A stretch of DNA of 64,000 nucleotides from NCBI RefSeq assembly GCF_005239225.2, contig NC_133293.1, positions 19,560,333-19,624,332 on the forward strand, written 5' to 3'. Made by a program: the position numbers and the translations under genes. This DNA comes from Populus alba. Lineage: Eukaryota > Streptophyta > Magnoliopsida > Malpighiales > Salicaceae. Below, piece by piece: positions 46,401 to 60,095 of this stretch (position 1 is its first letter; every line of letters begins with the position of its first letter). The notes beneath the pieces were generated by a model, which was not told the origin of the DNA, did not search any database, and saw only the letters and a program-made list of their open reading frames with translations.

Positions 46401-49400
46401 GATGCCTGAAGAAAATGCCTTTTGGTAGGTCTTGAAATTTAGTTGACATTATATATCTTTCCAATTTGATAGTCTTTGTATTTAGAAGGGTTGAGCTGTG
46501 GTTGACATTATATATTTTTCCAATTTGACAGTCCTTGTATTTAGAAGAGCAGTGCTGTAGTTTTGTATTGGAACATGACAGGGAACACTGTTTTTGGATT
46601 TATATTTTGTATTGACATTGCTGTGCTTCTAAATTTTGGTTTTATTTGCAGGACACTGATGGCTGTTATTGATGACTATTTTGATGGCTATTACTCGGAG
46701 GAAATGATAGAGTCACAGGTAGTGCTTGCAATAAATCTGCCTTTCTGTATATATGTGCCTTTACTCTTGCAAGACATGTGAATGACACTCAGATCAGTGG
46801 GTGGACATGGATAAGTATCTGATAAGCTGTTCCATTTGTCAGGTTGACCAACTTGTTTTTGAGGAGCTGGTGCGCGAAAGGTTTCCTAAATTGGGTTTGT
46901 TCCATTCCTCATCATTTATACACTCATATAAGTTTTCTTTGATGATGCTTCCTCAGTGAGTTCTTATGCCAAGTTTACTTTTGGTGCAGTCAACCATCTT
47001 GATTACCTGGGAGTGCAAGTTGCTTGGGTTACAGGGCCATGGTTCCTTTCCATATTCATGAATATGCTACCATGGGAAAGTGGTCAGGTTTTACACTATT
47101 AGATATGAACTTAAGTTTGTCTAACATTGCATGATAAAGTTTTTCACTTCAACATTGGCTGTATTCCTAATTTCTTCATTCCTATTCTCATGGCATTGTG
47201 CCCTAGTTACAAGATTGACATCTGACGGCTTTCTCCTGACTTCAGTTCTCCGAGTCTGGGATGTCCTCCTTTATGAAGGAAACCGTGTCATGCTATTTAG
47301 GACAGCACTTGCTTTGATGGAGTTATATGGTACTGAAAAATGATGTTGAGTTGCTATTTTTTACTGTGCAGACAATAACTTGGTTTTCCAATCATGAAGT
47401 GATGCTGTTATAATTTATGGAACTTAATTTAGTTCAGTTTTTTTGTAGGCCCTGCATTAGTTACCACTAAGGATGCTGGAGATGCAGTTACTTTACTACA
47501 GTCACTGGCAGGCTCAACATTTGATAGCAGTCAACTTGTCTTCACAGCCTGCATGGGTTACCAAAATGTAAATGAAACCAGATTACAAGAGCTGAGAAAT
47601 AAGCATCGGCAAGCTGTTATAACTACAGTTGAGGAAAGAACAAAGGGGCTTCAAGCTTGGAGGGATTCTCAGGGTCTGGCAACTAAGCTATATAATTTCA
47701 AGCATGATCCTAAGTCATTACTGATGGAAACAAAAAAACAGACTAGTGGTGAATTATCTCGTTCAGAGTCTGGATCCACCAATGCTGATGAAGTTCTTAT
47801 TAGCTTGACAGGGGACACAGAAATAGATAGTGTTCCAGATCTTCAAGATCAGGTAGGCAAACATTTACCCCCTTTTCTCGAGCATAATCTTTTCCTCAAT
47901 ACATAATTTTTACTAATTTAATGATGATTGCCTATCAGTAAATGTCCATATGATGTTTATCAACAGAATCCCCTTGGGTCAAAGACTGCATATTTTTTTG
48001 TTTGTAGTGAAGAAGAAACTGTAGAAATGTAAAATATATAGATCATCCTTCTTTTAAATATACCCTTCTCTACTAAAGTCTTTTAGTTACACCAGCTTGA
48101 CCTTGATTGCAAAAATTGTTCTTGGAATGGAGTGGGCATATTTTTTAAGCGATATGGGGGGGGGGGGAACATTATGTGCTTTGCTCTGATTGGAATGATG
48201 TGCTGGAAGATAATTATGTAAACACTGGCATATAGACTTTTGGAACAATCATGTGACTCCTCTCTATTGAAATGTAACCTCTGGAGAAACTACCGGGGAG
48301 GGAAATGTGTATTGTTGATCTAGAGGTTCTTGATCAGAGCTGATTTGAACCAATTTGTTGTATTTTGAAACATCATGCTTCCAACCAGCAAAGTTCAAAC
48401 TGGACATGCGGATTATATGCTGAACTTGTAGGTGCAGTTGCTTCATTATCAAGTGTTTTCATTTACGGATGGGACTGGGTTGGGTTTTCATTCTAGGTTT
48501 GTTTTGCACTCCCCTTTGTTATCTTGTTCATGGCAACCATCATGAAACTTGGAATTTATATTCCATTATTTAATGACATTAATACAAGTTTAGGTGATAT
48601 AGTCTTTGAATTTTAGACTGTGAAGTGCAGTTCTATTGTCATGCCGCTTCTTTGATTACTAATATATGAATTACATGCAGGTAGTGTGGTTGAAGGATGA
48701 ACTGTGCAAGTTGCTAGAGGAGAAAAGATCTATTGTACTCAGGTTAGCACTTTTCCAATTCAATTGTGCTAATGCGCCTTTCTGTTGAGTGTCTTAGTAC
48801 CATTTTGGCTGCTGAGTGCTATACTATTAAGAAATAATTGCACTATTCCGTCCATTGCAATATTTGTTTAGTGATTGTAACGAAAGGGATACATTGATTC
48901 ACCTTCACTCTTCAATGTGCATTTCATGAGTAAGAGAGAATAGCAAGTCTATTCGCTGAGTTAGTACGAGGATACATGAGGGTTGGCTAGGGTAGGTGCA
49001 AAACTGCTGTTACATATGCTATATTAAATTGGCTGCTTTTCTGAAACGTTATAATTTATGAGCTATGCAGGAGAATCTTGCATAGAGTGAGCTGAGGGTC
49101 TGAACATAGGACTCAGGCTCAAAGCTAGTGCTTGCTTCATAACTATCCCACTAGTGCAAAGCTAGCACATGCTTTGTGACTATCAACTAGCTATTTTGAT
49201 CTCCAAAATATAGCTTTTGTGTGGATGGAATTCACAGTTCGCACATGACCAGATCTTTTAAACATTCCCAAATAAATAGCTTTAGAATAGGTGAGTTAAG
49301 CAGAGTTTTGTATGGGCACCATGTCTCTGGCAGAGTGAAAAATGCTACATTTTTGTCTTCAAGTGGCAGTCTCTTTTGGAAACAACAGTAATAACAAAAT

Positions 49401-51996
49401 TATTCTCCCAGTGGCAGTCTTTTGAGAAATTTTTTTTTCTGAAGTCCTCGTTTGCAGAATTTGATGTAGAGTCGCTGTGTAAGTAGTCAAATTGTTTTCC
49501 AATAATATTGCATTTAATTCTGTTAATTTCAATTCTTTGTTAGAGCTGAGGAGTTGGAGACAGCTTTGATGGAGATGGTCAAGCAGGATAATCGGCGGCA
49601 ATTGAGTGCTAGGGTATGTCCAGACTTTCTTCTTTAAATGAGAAATGGTTGATCTTCTTGCAAGGCCCAGGGAATTGAAATTACACAAAATCCACAGTTA
49701 TTCTGCATTATTTTTAGTTCCCTTCTCAAGGCGATTTCACATTGTAGTTAGAATCTGCTTCATTTTATGCCTATTCCCCATGAATGATGGTAGCAATAGG
49801 GTAAATTATGATCATGCAGTGGTTAGTGTTGGGCTGGACATTAGGCTGCAATTTTATGCAATATGCAGTTAATCAGTTATCAAGCCGGATGAGTCCTTTC
49901 TGGCTAGCCTTGATTATATGTTGTATTACAGTCTGAGCTTCTTCTGATCTTCAGGTTGAACAGTTAGACCAAGAAGTTTCTGAGCTGCGGAGGGCTCTTG
50001 CTGATAAGCAGGAACAAGAAAATGCCATGCTGCAGGTTATTTTTTGCTTCGTGGTCAATCTGTTCATTTTGGGAAGATTGCATCTTCTCTTCTCTCTAAT
50101 CTTGGATTGTTCTTTTCTTGATACTAGCTCACTTTCAACTTATGTAGGTCTTAATGCGGGTGGAACAAGAGCAAAAGGTAACCGAAGATGCTCGCATATA
50201 TGCTGAGCAAGATGCGTCAGCACAGAGATTTGCTGCTCAAGTGCTTCAGGTTTATAATTTCTTGCTCTATTCTTTAATTTCATATTTTATATGTAATTTG
50301 CATTCAAATAAAAGTCTTTAACAGTTTTAAGATGATGTGTGTGATGTTCCTGACCTGCATTTTTGCAAGCCGAACATACCGATTATACTAGTCATTGCTT
50401 GACTCATATATGTTCATTGGAGCTAGAACTCATAAATAATGCAATTATATCAAATTTATCTTTATATCAACTATTAGGAACTTGTGATGAATCCTTTTCT
50501 ACCCCAGTTCTGGAAGGTAGTGCTTTTATATGAAGGTTTAAGTTAGAATTCTGCATAAAAGTAGGAACAACACTCTTTCTATATGTTAGAATAGATGCAG
50601 AACACTCTTGATATGATTGAGATTATCCTTTCTACCATAATACCTTGCCCTATTGAGTAGTTGTGCTCCCTCTCCACCAAGAAGCGCACCAGAGCCCTTG
50701 ATGTCACTCTTTAATTGATCTGTTCTCATCTTGACATTCTATGTCTCTTCCTTTCACTATTCACTCCAACAACTATATATATGCAGGAAAAGTATGAACA
50801 GGCCCTTGCGTCACTTGCTGAAATGGAGAAACGAATGGTTATGGCAGAATCAATGTTGGAGGCCACCTTGCAGTATCAATCTGGTCAACTTAAAGCACAA
50901 CCTTCTCCACGGTGTGTAGTCAATTTTACTAGTGCCAAAAGTTTCTCATACCTTTGTGCTGTCCTAGTTTTCTTGTTTACAGGGTTTAATCCTCCACCAT
51001 TCCTTGAATTGTATTGGGTAATGTTTACTTTGATTTATCACTGGGTTTGGTTTGGTATATGCTAAAATGGAGTGGGGTGGAATGAACATAATGGGATGAG
51101 CAGGTTGTTCTAATGCTAAAGAGGTGCTTTTTCAATGCTGACAAATAAGCTCTATTTGAATCTTATCATCTCCCTGTTCATCCCCAGGGTTTGGCATGCA
51201 TTCATGAGCATCACTGTATGTGGCTTATTCCATGCATGAAGTAATGTCTGTTTTACATGCATATTTTACCTACTTGGATGATATTGGTGCTTATAAGAAA
51301 CATAAATTTGCTTTGTAGATCTTCACATCTAGATTCACAAACACGTGGAAGTCAAGAGCCTGCACAAGATATACCTGCAAGAAAGATTGGTTTACTGGCT
51401 CGGCCGTTTGGACTTGGATGGCGTGACCGAAACAAGGTTCAATTTCATTGTTTTATTGCTCCCTTAAATTCATGAATGCTTTCATCATCTACACATTGCA
51501 GTGTACAGGTAAATAGGATTATAATGTGTCTGTTTGGGAATGCCCTCCGTCATTCTGATTATTTGTTACTCTGCTTTGTTTTCTTTGTCAAATGGTGGAG
51601 TAAAAAGGAGGGTTAGTTGCCTAGCCTCCGCAGGATCTCTCTTAGATCTCTGGTGTGATACCCAAGAGGGTTTACCCCCGACTGTGTACTTGTTTCAACT
51701 GTCTTTTTTTACTATGGCTAAAATAGTGTCTGGTGGAGCTAATTACCAGCATCTGTTGTGGACCATAGTGCCTGGCCTTGTATTTATTTTGTGAGAGAGT
51801 CATCTGTTGGCTGTTTTTAACTAAAGGTGCTATTTTTTCTCATGAAACAAAAGTTAACGTTGCTGATTCGAATTGAACTCAACAGGGGAAACCCGCTACT
51901 GTTGAGGATGCAAGAGATGATAAGCCTTCGAATGAGGTGCAGAATCCAAGTGTTGAGCAGGAGACTAATGGCATTTCGGCACACGACAAGGAATAG
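43469..51996 (+). CDS. TBC-domain Rab GTPase-activating protein with C-terminal coiled coil
   Basis: Eighteen exons join in phase: 43469-43521, 44158-44227, 44552-45169, 45256-45432, 45533-45646, 46366-46424, 46652-46718, 46843-46894, 46990-47082, 47246-47329, 47449-47852, 48681-48742, 49544-49613, 49955-50035, 50148-50249, 50787-50911, 51319-51436 and 51886-51996, giving 819 residues. Residues about 42-230 are charged and low-complexity. The TBC domain spans about 235-480. It shows GVPMALRGELWQAFVGAR, the Arg finger in IEKDLPRTFPGHP (Arg about 310), the Gln finger in SVGYCQAMNFF (Gln about 344), GPWFLSIFMNMLPWES and LRVWDVLLYEGNRVMLFRTA. These stimulate GTP hydrolysis by Rab proteins in vesicle traffic. 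From about 610 to 740 it is coiled coil (EELETALMEMVKQDN, EQLDQEVSELRRALADK). From memory, AT3G55020 and AT2G39280 are the homologues. A poly-T run at 44496-44518 precedes exon 3. Confidence 0.9.
46442..46559 (+). repeat. 59-bp tandem duplication in a TBC gene intron
   Basis: Two head-to-tail units (46442-46500 and 46501-46559) both read GTTGACATTATATAT, then TTTCCAATTTGA, then TTGTATTTAGAAG. They differ at a handful of positions. They lie in intron 6, between exons 46366-46424 and 46652-46718. Confidence 0.85.
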
Positions 51997-53494
51997 AGAA
52001 TTGCAGATTTACTATAATGATAGGTAGATCTTGAAATCTCCTGCTTGTTGGTTTGGTAGATATTTTTTGTGTACGAATGCAAGTTCAGGCAGGGTGTAGA
52101 TTAGTATCTGTCTTTTTTTTTAACAGCCATTGTAGAGCCCATTTCCATTATTTATTTGCTCATCAAACAAAAACATTAGTTTAGAGGCGAAGAGAATGTA
52201 AGAAGAAACATGATATCATTAGTGAAACAATTGTATAAATCTTACAGTGGTCGGCAGTGAAGTTCATTTTGGTGAAATATGAAGGAAACGTGTCAGTTGC
52301 ATGTAGTTTCATGTGAAGGCTGGTACATCTAAGCAATATTTTTTAAAGCATTCTTGAGCTAAGCTGAGAATTCCTTGTCTACTCGAGTGCATGGCATGTT
52401 TTACTGATAAACAAACAAACTCAAAAGGTGGGCCAAATAAGCTCGCACGCCGGTTCCAAGTCATCAGATAATGTCTTATACAAGACTTTGGATCCAGATA
52501 TCTTTGTTCCCTGACCTTCTTTTGTTGCTTTGTTTTGTTTGTTCTTCATAAAGTATAGAGGTCCAAGCCCATGGCTATTGACAGAAAATGAATGAAGGCT
52601 GGGTAAGGGTTCAACTTCCGTCTTAGGACAATTTCACGACTGAGGTGTTCTGACATCTGGAGGAAAGGTTAGGAGTTGGGATTCGGTTTTGTTATAGAGA
52701 AGGAACATAGATGAAAGTAAATGATTTGCTTTAAACACTGGAGTTGATGAGAGCAAGAAGTTCAGGAAAAAAGAGCCGAATTGCATGGGGGGTTGCTTGT
52801 GTTCAAAAGAAGAGCGGGGAAACTCGAGTTATGGCTGGCGGGAGAGGCGATTCCTCCAAAAAAATAGGATCAGAACCTTGCTAAGTTGGATTTTACATAT
52901 TTTACTTCCCTGTTAGTCCGTCACGCCCATATTCCAAAACCACATGTTCAAAGTGCCAGATCCAAAAGAAGTCACCCCTGAGAGATAGATCAATTCCAAA
53001 GATTTTGGGCAAATCAGGAGGATGTATGCATAAAAAAAAACATAGGCAAGGAGCAATTCCAAGCAACTAGAGCAGACTTTTATCAAGGCTGCACAAGTTT
53101 CTATGAAGAATGAGAATTAGATACAAGGCCCAAAGCTCAATTGGACATGAAAAATTTTTGTAAAGGAAGGGGTAGAAGACTGGGAAAAAATAATGATAAT
53201 CGTAAGGCCGAAACGAACTTACAAAAAGGAGGAAGACGAATTTTCTATTGCAGCATTTGTGTCTGACACCGCTACACCTGGACTGGTGCAGAATTTGATC
53301 GACAAGAACCATAGCAAACGCAGCCAACAACTGCATATCTAATCCTCTGATCTCTGAATCATGGATAGAAATTTGTTCGGGTGAATCATCCTGTGTTCCC
53401 GCGGTTTGCAGGGAGATAGCAGTCTAAAATTGGTTTCCCGAGGTTTGAACCATCCTTAGACAACTGTTCCTGCTAAATCTCTACCCTACCACCT
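51997..53494. other. Convergent intergenic interval between the TBC and kinase genes
   Basis: The two genes converge here. The first 200 or so bases are the likely TBC 3' untranslated region, and the last 150 or so the kinase 3' untranslated region on the other strand. The middle has no repeat or ORF I can support. Confidence 0.4.
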
Positions 53495-56400
53495 TCATTG
53501 TTCCCTTCTAGTTCCAGGAGTAGAAGGGCCTGTGCGAGAGCCCTGGACTGGCTGGGTCTCTGGATCATACTTTTGGGAAGCAAGATAAGAAAGTGCTGTG
53601 ACTACATCAGCTATAAGGGGTCGCATATTAGGCTGTTCTTGAACACACATTGCAGCAACAGCAAGAGCTTGATACAAGCCCCTCATTGGATAGTGGCCTT
53701 GGAGTAATGGGTCAGCCATCTGCGCAAATTTTCTCCGATCTTTAAATAACGGTCGTGCCTGCAACACGGGACGAATTAGATAGGATACACTTAAGTAGCT
53801 TCATGACAAGAACTTGTATTCTTGGTGATCAGCTCCTAACTAGCTGATGTGACAGCAACAGCATAGCAAATCTGAAATGCAGAAATAATACTGACTAGCT
53901 AAATATGAAACACTGACTAAGTTTATTGTGTGAAGCGGATGGATCCTAGGGATAACACTTTGATCCAAATTCGATGGATATCCACCCATCTAAATGGGTA
54001 GAATTTTTATGGATAGTTGCTATTTTGAATCAGACATGGATATCTAAAATTCTTTCCAAATGGATAAAGGATAGGTTATAGATATTATCAAACCCAGCCC
54101 AATATATATATAGTTTTTCAATTCAGTATAATATACACTTACCCCAACATTAACATTATACACATGTATAATATTTATTAGATCCCCATTACTATAAGTA
54201 TATATTATTTTTTATTTTATGTTGAGTTATACATAGTATTTGGGTAAGGAATATTGGAATGGATATCATAGAGTATAGATATTCAAATTTCTTACTTATG
54301 GATAAGGGATAAAAATATGGGTATAAGTATTGGTTTTGGGTATAGGTATGGTTTAGGCCCTAAGCCTAAGGATTGGCATTCGGCAGCAGTTCTCGTCATA
54401 TAATCCTGGACTCAAAAAACCAAAAAAAAAAAAATAAGAAGAAGAAGAAGGAGAAGAAGGAGACCAAAGGTACATGGATTCATGGTTGCTGCACTACGTA
54501 TTTATTTAAGTGAGGCATGTATACAGGAAGGATGAGAATATCAGAGCAGGAGGAAGACATGGATAGCTTTCTTACCCATGCAACCAAGTTATGCTCCCCA
54601 GCGGTTCTTGAATTATCAATAGCTTTCCTCCCAGTAATAATCTCAAGGAGAACAACACCAAAGCTATAAACATCTGATTTCAGAGTAAGCTGACCTGTCA
54701 TTGCATATTCAGGTGCACAATATCCATAGGTTCCCATCACTCTTGTGGATACATGAGTCTCGTCACCAACAGGACCCAATTTCGCCAAGCCAAAATCAGA
54801 TAGTTTGGGATGATAACCTTCACCAAGTAAAATGTTTGAGCATTTCAAATCACGGTATATAACAGGGGGGTTAGCACTGTCATGCAAATACTCCAAGCCT
54901 TTCGCAGCACCGGCAGCTACTTTCATTCTTGTATTCCAGTCAAGTCGTTTTTTATCAGGTGGCAGGTCTGAAATATAAGCATATAAGAAGGAAAATTGCT
55001 GAAGATTTGCTACATGAAATCTATATCAAGCCACTGCAGTTATTAAACAAGAAATGTGAATCTAGAACAGAAATCTTCGCCGCAACCATGTAGTTTCTGC
55101 ACCTCACCTGCCATCGATCTCATTCGACTGTTTAACAGGATATGTAATGGACAAAAAAACACCCTAAACTTTTTTGCAGCCTAATTATCTAGAAATCAAG
55201 ATTTGGTACCATACCATGTAGATGGTCTTCCAGGGATCCTAATGGCATGTATTCATAAACCAGAAGTCTCTGATCTCCATCAGCACAATAGCCAATCAAG
55301 TTAACGAGATTCGGATGGTGGAGTAGGCTCAACATCAATACTTCAACAAGGAACTCTCTATTCCCTTGCAGCCCATTACGATCAAGTTGCTTGATAGCTA
55401 CAACCTACACAATCCAAAGGACATGGTTAAGGTCTTACCACAACCCTGTTGCAAACGGTCAAAACTAAATGCATTAAAAAGAGATTAAATGCTAACAGTT
55501 AAGAGATTATTTTGAAAAAAAAAGAAAGAACAAACACAGCAGAAAAGAAGTATATTTTAACTTTTGCTCCAGTTAAAAGCACACTGCTTTTGCAGGGAGT
55601 TCTTCACAAACTTTCCCTTTTGGTGAAACACGCACCTTATAATTCCCATATTTCTTTGGGCACTTTTATGCCTTCCAAAATAATGAAGACTACAAAGAAA
55701 AACTTGTCTGTCGATGTTGCTTTTATTTCCAGTTACCTTCCTGTTTGCTTTACATTATAGATAAATGTTTTGGATAAAAAAGCAACCAACAGTAGAGATC
55801 AAGTATACATTAAGAAGCAACGCATGCTACCTAGAATGCCTTTAATAAGCATGCAACCATGATCTCCTAGATTAGTGGAAGGGGCAGCAGAGATTCTGCT
55901 GTAGGTTTTGACTTTCAAGATCCAGTGGCTGAGGTGGAAGCAGCCATAGATGAACATGTGGGGATTTGCTGGGTGATTGAGGGCCCTGTGCAATGGTTGT
56001 AATGTGAGGTTCTGGTACTTGAGTTCTGATGGTGGTGACAACAGTGGCTGGAGATTGATCACAATACAGGCAAAGTGACAGTGGGGCAGGACACTGGTGG
56101 GGCAAGGTGACCATCATGGCATGAACAAAGTAGTGACAAGGCAGAACTGTTATTCATTCCAGGCAACAATGATCATGGCATGAGATGCAAGGCAGTTCAA
56201 AATAACATGTGAAGCTGCAACTTCAGTCTTGGCCAGGTATGGTTTGCTTTCTCTTCTAAGCAGTATCAGTGCTTGTTTCTCCTTTTTTGTTCTTTGCCCT
56301 TAGTATATTTTTTTCCATTGCTTAAAATGCACACTCTCAATGCCTTTTGTCTACTACTACTATTGTTTTTAAAACATGTTCTGAGGAACTTTCTATAAAA

Positions 56401-57789
56401 TAACACTGGTTTTGGCAGAACTTGAAAATTTTTCATGACTGCTAGAATCCAAAAAGTTCAACCAACCTGATTGGTACTCTCCAATCTCCCTTTATATACT
56501 CTGCCAAAACCTCCTTCACCCAAAAGACAATCTGCCCTGAAGTTCTTTGTTGCATTTGCCAGCTCGCGAAATGTGAATGTATGTGCTGCTATGTATTCAG
56601 AGCCTCCATCCTTAGAAGCCTCCTTCACATCCAGTGCCATATTTGACTTTGTTTTATCTGGAATGCAATCAATACGAATTTTTTTTTTTTTATTGAATGT
56701 AGAAGAGCAAGATATGGTACATACTATTACATCAGCAAACATAAAGGATTCTTGGCAATTGATAACATTTCATCGTGTCAATAAGAGTTTGGAAAGAAAA
56801 TGAAGAATCGCAAAAGACAAAACAGGCATTCAAGAAGGATCTGAGCTTGGATTTTCCCAGTCATACAAGACAAGAAAACGATTGAGCTCCATTACAAGTA
56901 TCGCACATTGCTTCCGTATGCAACACCAGCTATCCAACTATAACGGAACTGTAAACAGTTTCTGAACTAAGTGGATGCTGAAAAATTCTTTTAAGGAAAT
57001 TTGACCTCGACATTAAGATAACTTGCCTTTTATTCAAGCATGCAGGAATAAAAAAAAGAAAAGAAGTATACACCTGTACAACTACTGTAATGTTAATTAA
57101 CCTACCTTTTACAATTAGCATGAAACAAAAGTGTGATTAACTTCTTAAAAAGTGATTGAACCAACTCGGAAAATTACAAATCCAACAAAACTTTAATTAA
57201 TAAATAATTTACAATCAAGGTGGCAAGGGCAAGAGGTATTAATAAAATTCAGCTTCATTAATTACCTGATTTCTTGAATTTGACGCTACGAGCAACTGTT
57301 TAAGGTAAATCGTTGCTGAATCGATCCCGGTAGTACTAACAATCATTTTAAGCTGGTTTACACTACTTGTAATTATGGAAACTCGTCATGCCCACAAAGT
57401 CATTATCATTCGATTAGGCTTCGAAATAAACCACATTAGTCTAAACAAGAGCTAAACATGTGCCACAGAGAAACATCAATCTCAAATCTTATCCTCCGTG
57501 ACCAATCCAGATCAATACATTATTCCAAACCCGTAAAAGATTGCCTCACACAATTATGCAAACGGCGTACCTAATCAATTCAAATCATTTTTCATGGCAA
57601 CAAAAAATGCATGAAAATCAGTCCAAGAAATATTAACTTGATACTGGGCATATGACAAAAAAAAAAATCTAAACTTTCAAGCTTTATGGTGTCTTTCATT
57701 GAAATACCTGAAGATGACGGGATCTGATCATCAGGCTTCTTGTTACTGGCATTTTTTCTGGACTTTCCAGCACAAGAAAAGCAACCCAT
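53495..57789 (-). CDS. Receptor-like cytoplasmic kinase, PBL/PBS1-like (RLCK VII)
   Basis: Five exons join in phase: 57789-57708, 56657-56467, 55404-55215, 54967-54576 and 53758-53495, giving 372 residues. MGCFSC at the N-terminus provides a Gly for myristoylation and Cys for palmitoylation, so plasma-membrane attachment is expected. The kinase domain (about 65-345) shows [27 protein letters not shown] (catalytic Lys about 96), [13 protein letters not shown] (an RD kinase, Asp about 194), [11 protein letters not shown] (Asp about 212) and [19 protein letters not shown]. All catalytic residues are present. The tail ([15 protein letters not shown]) is short. RLCK VII proteins such as PBS1, BIK1 and PBL27 relay immune-receptor and brassinosteroid signals; [20 protein letters not shown] openings are usual (here [17 protein letters not shown]). 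The exact orthologue is uncertain; it looks closest to the PBL27/CDL1 type. Confidence 0.9.
53935..54370. repeat. Low-complexity GGATAT-rich block in a kinase intron
   Basis: Intron 4 of the kinase carries repeated ATGGATATC / TGGGTATAAG-type words (about 53965-54020 and 54230-54350) around an AT-rich centre. One edge reads TAGGGATAAC; the other, reversed, reads TAGGGCCTAAACC. It may be another degenerate element with short terminal repeats, but no target duplication could be matched. Confidence 0.3.
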
Positions 57790-58014
57790 TTTAGTCCCTC
57801 TTTCTCTCTCACTGCAACGAGTATTACCTCGCAGAGAGAGAGGGGGGGCGGAAGCAGACCAAACACCGCTTGGGATAGAGAGAGAGTGTGCTTATGTCTT
57901 TAGTTCAGAGAGAGGGTTATTCTGGTATATATCATTTCATTCCTGTGTCTTTTTGCAGCTGCGTCCTTCTGTCTTGCCAATTTATGAATGGCAACTCAGA
58001 CTTTCTATATTCCC

Positions 58015-58226
58015 ATAAATTCCTCATTTTATTTTTATATTTCAAAAATATTTTTTAAAAAAAAATTAAAATGTTTTTATTTAAAATTAATTTTTTTTTA
58101 ATATTTTTAGATCATTTTATTACACTAATATAAAAAATAATTTTTAAAAAATAAAAATATTATTATTTTAATATATTTCTAAATAAACAATACTTTTAAA
58201 AATAACCATAATCATTCCTCCAAAAA
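58015..58226 (+). mobile_element. AT-rich MITE-like copy upstream of the kinase gene
   Basis: It contains the shared words TTTAAAATTAATTTTTTTTT-like core, TTAGATCATTTTATTACACTA and AATATATTTCTAAATAAACA (in part), ending ATAACCATAATCATTCC. The termini are eroded. An AT-dinucleotide run follows at about 58368-58393. Confidence 0.4.
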
Positions 58227-58362
58227 TAATATTCTCTCCGTTCATTCCCATGCTTCTCAAGGGTCTTATTTTCAGATCACAGAGATTTTACTGGGTTTCA
58301 ATTTTAGATTTTAATTGGTACAGGTGCTTTAGATATATTGTATAATACTTTGTATGAAATAT

Positions 58363-58397
<35 letters not shown>

Positions 58398-60095
58398 CCA
58401 CAGCATGAAATCTTAATTACTGTATTGGTTAAAATGTATAATTTTTTTCTGAAAAACTAAATAAAATAATTTTAAATTTTAATAAAATATATATAAAAAA
58501 ATCATGTGTCTTTTTTATCCTTCACGTAGACTGATTTATCAAATGATTACTCATTTTACATTATTTTTTTTTAATTGAGGAAATTGACTATCATGTGTGC
58601 TATAGGGATGTGTAGTATTGTTGGCTAGATGTGATCACTGTATCATAAATACATGATATTTTAAAACTAGACATCGAAAATCATTCATATACAATAAAGT
58701 TATATTAAAGATTCGTATAAACCGATATGTTAATGATAGGTGATAAGTGGTTACGTGTAGGTTTCAAGAATATTAGATGTTTAATAAATTATAAAATAAT
58801 AGTTGCCACGTCGGTTTGTATGATTTGTTTCCATGACAGCTTTTCAGGATTTTGAATTTCCATGTTTTTATTGGACAAACCTAAATTACTACTGGCTTGT
58901 AAATGTACTGTCCATAGTATTTACTATTTAGATCTGTTTCAATAACTAGCCCGGTGGACTTAAGTTTCTGGTTTTAACAGATCATTAGATAATTCGAGTC
59001 AATTTTTTTAAAAGAAATTGAAATAACATTATTTTAGTTTTTTTTTAAAAGATTAACGGGTTGCAATCAGATTTTTGATCAAGTTATATCAGATTTTTTT
59101 CTTTTGTTTTTTCTTCAACCCGATCAAGTTCTAGTTTTAGATCAACTGGATTTCAGATCAACCCGTAAGACCAGATCAAATTTTAAAACTATGGTACTGT
59201 TAAATACTTGGGCATGGATATAATTTTACTCTTGCTAATACCAAGCTGCCCGGTGGAATGCTCATCCTTTTTTCTTTCTTTTTCAATTCTCACCCCCTGT
59301 GAGAAAAAAGATTGGATTTATACCAATGGAATACATCATTAAATAAATTGTGCTGCTAGTTAATTTTATTTAGAAAGTAGAACGAGGTTTGTGTTGTATA
59401 AAAAACCAAATCAATTTTAAAGATTAAATTATTAATTGAATTTTAATATATAATTTATATTTTTTTTCAAGTGAAAATTTTAGATGATTTTTTAATATGA
59501 TATTGAAATTTTAATAATTAAATAATCATAAGTTTATTCTAATTAATAAAATTAAACATTTAATAATATAAATTTATGGAAGTTTAAAGCTAAAACAATT
59601 TCGTTCTAATCAACAAAATTACTTTTGACATGCATGCATCTTGCATGAAAAGCTTAGCAAGTGAAGGTCGATAATTTCACTAATATGCAAACGACAGTTT
59701 GTGCGTTTACAAACCGTTCATTACTAAACCCTGGATCAAATTAATAAAAGATTTACACGTCATTGAATTTATCCATATTATTTCACAGTGAGTGCATTGT
59801 TGTTTTTATTACTTGAAAATATTTATATTTTAGACATGATCTATTAGATAAATAAATTTAATTACTCGCGGTGGATGGTTTTGATTGTAATTTTAAAACC
59901 ACACGACCGGGTAACATGTCGTTGGTGTCCGAAACAAGACTCAAGTTTCCAGAACTGCGAGTTGTTAGCAATAATGCCAACCTAACCCAATGATTTCAGC
60001 GCGTTGTCGCCATGTGATTGATAAATGGTATTGTGAGCACCAGCTCGAGCGAGGAATGCTTTCCATATAAACGGTGTTGTGCGGATGGTGTCCGA
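58227..60095. other. Gene-free AT-rich interval
   Basis: It contains an AT-dinucleotide microsatellite (about 58366-58394), poly-A/T tracts and no coding frame of note. No terminal repeats were recognised. Confidence 0.4.
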
